Shown: in pieces, positions 40,658-45,833 of the stretch
Numbering within the stretch: the first letter of the stretch is position 1
How the letters are laid out: every line of letters starts with the position of its first letter
Assembly (NCBI GenBank): GCA_001898625.1
Contig: MKUP01000011.1
Location: 224,840 to 270,672 of the forward strand
Source of the DNA: Burkholderiales bacterium 67-32
Lineage (GTDB): Bacteria; Pseudomonadota; Gammaproteobacteria; Burkholderiales; Burkholderiaceae_B
Length of the DNA: 45,833 bases
Direction: 5' to 3'
Notes under the pieces: model-generated
What the model was told of the DNA's origin: nothing
The model's database searches: none
The model's input: the letters and a program-made list of their open reading frames with translations, nothing else
Made by a program: the position numbers and the translations under genes

Positions 40658-42115
40658 TCACAGCGGGTTGCTGTCCTGGTAGATGATCTTCGACTCCGTG
40701 AAGTCGTTCAGCGCCTCATGCCCATGCAGGCGCCCCAGCCCGCTGCGGCGATAGCCGCCGGTTTCGGCTTCGGCCATCAGCTTGTTGTGATCGTTGATCC
40801 ACACCGTGCCCCGGCGCAGCTTGCGGGCGACGCGCTGGGCGCGGGCGCCGTCGCGGGTCCAGACGCTGGAGGACAGGCCATAGACGGTGTGGTTGGCGCG
40901 GGAGATGGCTTCGGCTTCGTCGTGGAATTTTTCCAGGACGACGAAGGGGCCGAAGATTTCCTGTTGGACGAAGAAGGCGCTGGTGTCGCCATGGGCGACC
41001 AGGGACGGCGTCAGGAAAGCGCCGTGGGGGTGCTGGCTGTCCAGTGTGGAACCCTCCAGCAGGACTTCGTCGGCCTCGTGCATGGCGCGGTGGATCCGGG
41101 ACTGGACGCGGTCGCGCGAGGCGCGGTCGATCAGGGGGCCGAGGTGGTGGCCGGGTAGCCAGCCCGGGCCGGTTTTCAGGGCGGCCAGGGCGTCGCGCAG
41201 GTGGGTGCGGGCGGCATCGTAGGCGTTGGCGTGGACCAGCACACGGCGGGCGGCGGTGCATTGCTGGCCGGAGATGATGGTGGCGGCGTCGGCGATCTTG
41301 CGCATGACGTCGGGGATCGGCGCATCGTCGAAGACGATGCAACTGGCCTTGTCGCCCAGTTCCAGCGACAGTTTCTTCATGCCGGGCGCGGCCGAGGCGT
41401 AGATGCGCTGGCCGGTCTCGTTCGAGCCGGTGAAGCTGATGACGTCGACATCGTCGGACTGGCAGATCAGTTGCGACACGTCGGCGCCATCCTCGACCAC
41501 CATGTTGACGACGCCCGGCGGCAGCCCGGGGATTCTGATCAGTTCCTTGAGCATCTCGCAGGTGACGAGCGCGGTCTGCCAGGCGGGCTTGATGACCGTG
41601 GTGCATCCCGCCGCCAACGCGGGAGCCAGGCTGCGCACCAGCAGCAGTGCGGGGGCGTTCCAGGGCACGATAATGCCGGCCACGCCGGCGGGTTCGCGCA
41701 GCAGGGTCGACAGCACGCCCGGGCTGACCTCCTGCGCGTTGCCGGCGATGTAGCGCGCCAGGCCGGCGTAGTAGTTGATCTCGGAGATGGCGCCGTGCAT
41801 TTCGCCGGTGGACTGGGCGATGACCTTGCCGTTCTCCATCGTCAGCAGCATCGCCAGTTCCTGGGCGCGCGGGGCAAGGTTGCGCGCCCATTGCAGCAGC
41901 ACGTCCTGCCGCAGGCGGGGCGAGTTCGCCCAGGCCGAATCCTCGAAGGCCTGGCGGGCCGCGCCGATGGCGGCCCGGGCAGTGGCGGCGTCGGCCGTGG
42001 CGACGGTGCCGACGGTTTCGCCGTTGGCGGGGTTGATGTTGTCCAGGATCGGCGCCGTGCCGGATTCCTGCAGGGCGCCGGCGATGATCAGGCCGGAGTG
42101 ATGTCGGGTCGTCAT
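40658..42115 (-). CDS. NAD(P)-dependent aldehyde dehydrogenase
   Basis: ALDH-superfamily enzyme, 485 residues, oxidising an aldehyde to its acid in the cytosol. The catalytic Cys286 is in ISGQQCTAARR, the general base Glu252 in SLELGDKASC (GDK where most have GGK), the oxyanion Asn153 in VPWNAPA, and the cofactor loop is FTGSNETGQRIY. The C-terminal IFGPFVVLEKF and NDHNKLMAEAETGGYRRSGL are intact. The ATG at 42115 overlaps the stop of the hydroxyacid dehydrogenase gene (ATGA). It is the last gene of the mandelate-like operon; a benzaldehyde- or hydroxyaldehyde-type substrate is inferred. Confidence 0.93.
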   Translation of the reverse strand: MTTRHHSGLIIAGALQESGTAPILDNINPANGETVGTVATADAATARAAIGAARQAFEDSAWANSPRLRQDVLLQWARNLAPRAQELAMLLTMENGKVIAQSTGEMHGAISEINYYAGLARYIAGNAQEVSPGVLSTLLREPAGVAGIIVPWNAPALLLVRSLAPALAAGCTTVIKPAWQTALVTCEMLKELIRIPGLPPGVVNMVVEDGADVSQLICQSDDVDVISFTGSNETGQRIYASAAPGMKKLSLELGDKASCIVFDDAPIPDVMRKIADAATIISGQQCTAARRVLVHANAYDAARTHLRDALAALKTGPGWLPGHHLGPLIDRASRDRVQSRIHRAMHEADEVLLEGSTLDSQHPHGAFLTPSLVAHGDTSAFFVQQEIFGPFVVLEKFHDEAEAISRANHTVYGLSSSVWTRDGARAQRVARKLRRGTVWINDHNKLMAEAETGGYRRSGLGRLHGHEALNDFTESKIIYQDSNPL

Positions 42116-43299
42116 GGTTGCTCCATGTGGGACAGGGCCGCGTTCGGCGGCTCGGAAAAGGGAATGGGTCCGGGTGCCAGGCACGACGCGTCGATGTCGC
42201 GGATGTCGGCGCGGCCGATCAGCGCCAGGTCGCGGTCCAGCTCGGCATGCAGCAGGCCGATCGCCCGCCGCACACCTGCGGCGGCGCCCACGGATACCGC
42301 GTACAGGAAGGGCCGGCCGATCAGCACGAAGTCGGCGCCCAGGGCCAGCGCCTTGATGACGTCGGTCCCGCGGCGGAAACCGCCGTCCACGATCAGCTTG
42401 GCGCCGCCTCGCAGCGCTGCGATCCGGGGCAGCATGCGCAACGGGGACACCGCGCCGTCCAGTTGCCTGCCACCGTGGTTGGACAGGATCATGCCGTCCA
42501 CGCCGGCGTCCAGCGCGACGCGGGCGTCGTCCTCGTGAAGGATGCCCTTGACCAGCAGCCTGCCCCGCCACCGGCGCCGGATGTACCGCAGGTTGTCCCA
42601 GGTCAGGCGATCCCGGCCGACGCGAAACCCGGGGCTGGGCGGCGCCACGATGGGGCCGCCGCGATCGGCGCCGAAGTTCTCGAAACGCGGGATGCCGTCA
42701 CGCAGCAGCGTGCGCAGCACCACGCTCGCCATCCACCGCGGATGCGTCAGCACGTCGCCCAGCAACCGCGGGCCGGGCGTGACCGGGATGCCGAAGCCCT
42801 GTCGCAGGTCGTTCTCGCGGTTCGCCGCGACGGGTACGTCGGCGGTCACGACCAGCACCTCGATGCCGGCGCGCTCCAGGCGCTGGAGCAGGCCGTCGAT
42901 CCGTCCCGGGTCCCCCGGCAGATAGGCCTGGTACCACGCCCCGGGCGACCGCGCTGCAATGGTTTCCAGCGGCACGGACGAGGCCGCGCTCAGCACGAAC
43001 GGGACCTGCTCGGCGGCGGCCGCCTCGGCCAGGGCCAGGTCGGCCCGGTACGCGAACAGGGCGGCGCCGCCCATGGGCGCCACGCCGAAGGGCGCGCGGT
43101 ACTCGCGGCCCCACAACTCGCAGCGCGTAGACCTGGCGCCGACGTCGACCAGGACGCGGGGCACCAGCGCCAGCCGGGACAAGGCCTCGGCGTTGGCGCG
43201 CAGGGAACGTTCGTCCTCCGCGCCGTGCGCGGCGAAGCCGTAGATACTGCGCGGCAGCCTTCTCCTGGCCTCGCGTTCGAAGTCGGCAAGCGCAAGCAT
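42112..43299 (-). CDS. FMN-dependent 2-hydroxyacid dehydrogenase/oxidase
   Basis: Member of the L-lactate/mandelate dehydrogenase/glycolate oxidase family, 395 residues. The FMN and catalytic residues are visible: Tyr126 (AWYQAYLPGD), Lys251 (LLVKGILHEDDA), His275 and Arg278 (ILSNHGGRQLDG), and the phosphate loop LIVDGGFRRGTDVIKALALG with GADFVLIGRPFLY. The N-terminal IYGFAAHGAEDE replaces the usual FDYIDGGAEDE. It oxidises a 2-hydroxy acid to a 2-keto acid. It lies nine bases after the Bug receptor gene and overlaps the ALDH gene. There is no long membrane insert like that of mandelate dehydrogenase MdlB that I can identify with certainty, so membrane association is open. Confidence 0.9.
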   Translation of the reverse strand: MLALADFEREARRRLPRSIYGFAAHGAEDERSLRANAEALSRLALVPRVLVDVGARSTRCELWGREYRAPFGVAPMGGAALFAYRADLALAEAAAAEQVPFVLSAASSVPLETIAARSPGAWYQAYLPGDPGRIDGLLQRLERAGIEVLVVTADVPVAANRENDLRQGFGIPVTPGPRLLGDVLTHPRWMASVVLRTLLRDGIPRFENFGADRGGPIVAPPSPGFRVGRDRLTWDNLRYIRRRWRGRLLVKGILHEDDARVALDAGVDGMILSNHGGRQLDGAVSPLRMLPRIAALRGGAKLIVDGGFRRGTDVIKALALGADFVLIGRPFLYAVSVGAAAGVRRAIGLLHAELDRDLALIGRADIRDIDASCLAPGPIPFSEPPNAALSHMEQP

Positions 43300-43308
43300 C
43301 GGGCCGCC

Positions 43309-44283
43309 CTACTCCACCTTGATGCCGGCCTGCCGGACCGCTTCCGTCCAGCGTCCGGCCTCGCCGCTCACGAAGCGGGCGAACTCGGCGCGCGACTGCG
43401 GCGCGGGCTTCTCGCTTCCCCATCCTTCCCACATGCGCTGGATGTCCGGGTCGGCCAGCGCCCGGTTCAGCAGGTCGGCCATGGCGTCGGCGATGCGCGG
43501 CGGCGTCGCCGACGGCGCGAACACGCCGTACCAGGTCCCGAGCACCATCCGGTCCAACCCCAGTTCCTTGACGGTGGGAACGTCGGGAAACAACGGCGAG
43601 CGATGGTCGGACGTGACCGCGAGGGCTTTCAGCCGGCCCTCGCGCACGAAGGTGGAGGCGGCCGGCATGGTGTCGAACAGGACATCGATCTGTCCGCCCA
43701 CGAGGTCCTTGAGCGCCGGCGCGCTGCCCTTGTAGGGAATGGCGACCATGTGAATGCCGGCGCTCTGCGCGAAGGTGATGCCGGCCAGGTGCTGGAGGTT
43801 GCCGAGGCTGCCCACGCCGTAGCTGATGCCCTTGGCGGTGCCGCGCGCCTTGGCCACGAACGCGTCCAGGGTGTCGACGCCGGTCCCGGCTTTGACCACC
43901 ACCAGATTGGGCATGGTGGCGAACCGCCCGATGGGCAGGAAGTCCCGCCCCGTCAGGGGATAGGACAGCGACGGCGTCAGCGCCAGCCGGGTCAGTTCGT
44001 GGACGCTGCCGAGCAGGAAGGCGGTGCCGTCGGCGGGCGCGTGGGCCACGAATTCGCGCGCCAGCACGCCGGCACCGCCGCTGCGGTTGTCGACGATGAA
44101 GGTCTGCCCCGACAGGCGGCTCATGGCGGCCGCCAGCGGCCGCACCATCTGGTCCATCGATCCCCCCGGCGAGGCCGGCACGACCAGCCTTATCGGCTGT
44201 GTCGTCCAGGCCTCTCCCGCCGTCGCGGCCGTGGCCGCCGCCAGCCCCAGGACGATGCCTCCCCCCAGCCTTCTCCAAGCCAT
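43309..44283 (-). CDS. Bug-family (TctC) periplasmic solute receptor
   Basis: A 324-residue receptor: signal MAWRRLGGGIVLGLAAATAA, then WTTQPIRLVVPASPGGSMDQ, NRSGGAGVLAREFV and PYKGSAPALKDLVGGQIDVL. The C-terminus VRQAGIKVE is the usual Bug ending. GGGGAG precedes the ATG at 44283; the frame extends to 44316 but without a better start. It lies between the enolase-superfamily gene and the hydroxyacid dehydrogenase gene, so it probably binds the hydroxy- or sugar-acid substrate of those enzymes. Confidence 0.93.
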   Translation of the reverse strand: MAWRRLGGGIVLGLAAATAATAGEAWTTQPIRLVVPASPGGSMDQMVRPLAAAMSRLSGQTFIVDNRSGGAGVLAREFVAHAPADGTAFLLGSVHELTRLALTPSLSYPLTGRDFLPIGRFATMPNLVVVKAGTGVDTLDAFVAKARGTAKGISYGVGSLGNLQHLAGITFAQSAGIHMVAIPYKGSAPALKDLVGGQIDVLFDTMPAASTFVREGRLKALAVTSDHRSPLFPDVPTVKELGLDRMVLGTWYGVFAPSATPPRIADAMADLLNRALADPDIQRMWEGWGSEKPAPQSRAEFARFVSGEAGRWTEAVRQAGIKVE

Positions 44284-44338
44284 GTCGTCTCCCCTAGTCG
44301 AAATGATGAGCGGCACCCCGCAGCCGGGGCGCCGCCGT

Positions 44339-45469
44339 TCACGCGCGAAACAGATCGAGCATCTCGGCGCCGGGCTCGAAGCCCAGGCCAGGCGTGTCCG
44401 GAAGATCGAGCCAGCCGGAGGCGGGCTCGGGAAAGCCGGTGAAAAGGCGGCGCATCAGCGCGACCGTGGGCAGGTGCCACTCGACCTTGCCGCCGTTGGC
44501 CAGCCCCGCGTGCAGGTGCATGTTGTGCAGCGGAAAGGCGCCGCCATTCGTGATCGGAACGTTGAACGCGCTGGCGAGCCCAGCGATGCGGACACATTGC
44601 GTGTAACCGCCGCCGATGACCACATTGGGCTGGATGAAGTCCACCGCGCCGTGGACCAGCATGTCGCGGAAGCGGAAGGCGAGCCCTTCGTTCTGCCCGG
44701 CCGCCACCGCGACGCCGCAGCGGCGGCGCAGGTCCGCCATGGCGGGAATGTCGTTCTGCGTGACCGGTTCCTCGAAGAAGGCGATGCGGCAATCGGACAG
44801 GTTCATCGCCAGACGCTGGGCATGGAAGGCGTCGAGGCTGCAATTGGCGTCGATGTAGATCTGCGCGTCGCCACCCGCGGCCTCGCGCACGGTACGCACC
44901 CGGCGCTCGTCCTCGGCGATGACCTCGTCCAGTGCAGGGCCGCCGCGATCGCGCCGTTGCAGCGCCTGGTGGCCGACAACCATCTTCAGGTGCTGGTAGC
45001 CCTGGGCCCGGAGCGTGGCGGCCGCCTGGCCGAGCGCGTCGCGGTCCAGGAAATCGAAGCCGAAGGTCGCATAGACGGGCACGCGCGCACGGGCGCCGCC
45101 CAGCAGCCGCCATACCGGCTGCGCCAGCGCCTTGCCCTTGATGTCCCACAAGGCGATATCCACGGCCGCCATCGCGTGCGACGCGTGGCCGGTCTGCCCC
45201 CGGGGGGACAGCAGCCAGTACAGGCGGTCCCACAGGGCCTCGTGGTTCATGGGGTCCTCGCCGATCAGCGCCGGCGCGACCACGTCGTTCACGGCCGCGG
45301 CCACGACCCGTTCGTTCGTGATCGACGTCAGCCCGTGGCCGCACAGGCCGGTGGAAGTTTCCACGCGCACCAGGCAGGCACGGATTTCCTGCTCGACGGG
45401 CGCGGTCCCGGCAATGCCGACCTGCACCGGCCATTTGATCGGCGCCGCGACAACTCGTGTGATCTTCAT
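44339..45469 (-). CDS. Enolase-superfamily (mandelate racemase/muconate lactonising type) enzyme
   Basis: A 376-residue two-domain enzyme: a capping domain (1-130) and a barrel. Metal ligands are Asp207 (IYIDANCSLD), Glu233 (AFFEEPV) and Glu261 (AAGQNEGLAF); a candidate catalytic Lys is Lys162 (HLKMVVG). The second catalytic group expected on the opposite face is not obvious (SITNGG-type segment PITNGGAFPLHNMH), so racemase, dehydratase and cycloisomerase remain possible. The operon, with a hydroxyacid dehydrogenase and an aldehyde dehydrogenase, favours a hydroxy- or sugar-acid substrate. The start at 45469 is preceded by GGGGGCGGAC, 17 bases after the upstream Bug stop. Confidence 0.88.
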   Translation of the reverse strand: MKITRVVAAPIKWPVQVGIAGTAPVEQEIRACLVRVETSTGLCGHGLTSITNERVVAAAVNDVVAPALIGEDPMNHEALWDRLYWLLSPRGQTGHASHAMAAVDIALWDIKGKALAQPVWRLLGGARARVPVYATFGFDFLDRDALGQAAATLRAQGYQHLKMVVGHQALQRRDRGGPALDEVIAEDERRVRTVREAAGGDAQIYIDANCSLDAFHAQRLAMNLSDCRIAFFEEPVTQNDIPAMADLRRRCGVAVAAGQNEGLAFRFRDMLVHGAVDFIQPNVVIGGGYTQCVRIAGLASAFNVPITNGGAFPLHNMHLHAGLANGGKVEWHLPTVALMRRLFTGFPEPASGWLDLPDTPGLGFEPGAEMLDLFRA

Positions 45470-45486
45470 GTCCGCCCCCGTGCGCT

Positions 45487-45833
45487 CTACTCGACCTTGA
45501 TGTTGTTATCGCGCGCCACCTTGATCCACAGCGGCACCTCGGCCTCGATCAGGCGGCGGAAATCGTCGGAAGTACTGGCCTGGGCCGAGCAGCCGAACGC
45601 GGCCATCTTCTTGCGGACCTCGGGCAGGGCCACGACGCGGGCGATCTCATGCTGCAGCGCCTGCACGATGTTCGCCGGCGTGCCGGTCGGCGCCAGGAGA
45701 CCCGCCCACAATTCGATGTCCAGGTCCACGCCCGATTCGCGCATGGTCGGCACCTCGGGCAGGAAGTCCGCGCGCTGCGCGGAGGTCACGGCCAGCGCGC
45801 GCACGCGCTTGCTCTGCAGGCCTATCGTGGCGG
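45487..45833 (-). CDS. Bug-family (TctC) periplasmic receptor, 5' part beyond the window
   Basis: The C-terminal 115 residues of a Bug receptor; the frame runs off the right edge of the window (ATIGLQSKRV is already coding before the in-frame GTG at 45804). RVRALAVTSAQRADFLPEVP, TMRESGVDLDIELWAGLLAP and the ending RDNNIKVE are typical of the family. It is the most upstream gene seen of the minus-strand operon with the enolase-superfamily enzyme, a second Bug receptor, the hydroxyacid dehydrogenase and ALDH. Two receptor genes in one operon suggest two related ligands or a recent duplication, although the two sequences are clearly diverged. Confidence 0.9.
   Translation of the reverse strand, partial: ATIGLQSKRVRALAVTSAQRADFLPEVPTMRESGVDLDIELWAGLLAPTGTPANIVQALQHEIARVVALPEVRKKMAAFGCSAQASTSDDFRRLIEAEVPLWIKVARDNNIKVE

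Noticed and set aside
42118-44442. A 774-codon plus-strand frame over the hydroxyacid dehydrogenase and Bug genes
   Set aside because: Antisense shadow; no motif, no plausible start context.

Overview
The window looks like chromosomal DNA of a high-GC betaproteobacterium, most likely Burkholderiales/Alcaligenaceae (Bordetella, Achromobacter or a relative). This is inferred from the cyaY-lptM-lysA edge, the strong GC codon bias, four separate Bug-type (TctC) solute receptors without TctAB membrane partners, and REP-like GC palindromes. No tRNA, rRNA, CRISPR array, insertion sequence or phage gene was seen.

Left edge (1-3.8 kb): housekeeping genes cyaY, lptM and lysA, then a LysR regulator divergent from a TauE/SafE exporter. 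3.8-7.5 kb: a minus-strand ABC importer of the nitrate/sulfonate/taurine type (receptor, permease, ATPase) downstream of a FadR-type GntR regulator. 7.6-14.2 kb: a catabolic block with a receptor-like protein lacking a signal peptide, a Tat-exported flavin amine oxidase, a class I cytochrome c, an exported RidA, a porin, an XRE-cupin regulator and a convergent HD-domain protein whose residues fit the HD-type di-iron oxygenases. The oxidase, cytochrome and RidA read as a periplasmic amine-oxidation module: oxidase makes an imine, cytochrome takes the electrons, RidA hydrolyses the imine. 14.4-19.5 kb: a GntR regulator followed by a 2-hydroxyacid dehydrogenase, an M24 protein with substituted metal ligands, a Bug receptor and a Pht5-like protein.

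19.6-30.7 kb: a pyridine-ring catabolic region. A TetR regulator faces a minus-strand operon of FAD monooxygenase, NicD-like N-formylmaleamate deformylase and NicX-like 2,5-dihydroxypyridine dioxygenase. Upstream on the same strand lies a complete livKHMGF importer, then a Bug receptor and a Rieske oxygenase divergent from a MarR regulator. The same AT-rich palindromic motif lies in front of tetR, the nic-like operon and livK, which suggests one regulon. Maleamate amidase and maleate isomerase are missing from the window.

31.4-35.7 kb: an ABC-2 exporter pair, a NYN-LOTUS RNA-binding/nuclease protein with a histone-H1-like tail, and a ModE-like/PBP-like regulator. 35.8-40.4 kb: an NAD-dependent molybdenum formate dehydrogenase (fused FdsG-FdsB, then FdsA), without fdsC or fdsD next to it. 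Formate is also the by-product of the NicD reaction. 40.7-45.8 kb: a minus-strand operon of Bug receptor (cut by the window end), enolase-superfamily enzyme, second Bug receptor, FMN-dependent 2-hydroxyacid dehydrogenase and aldehyde dehydrogenase, which resembles a mandelate-type route without its decarboxylase.

Functional names come from motif reading and remembered family sequences. No database search was run.
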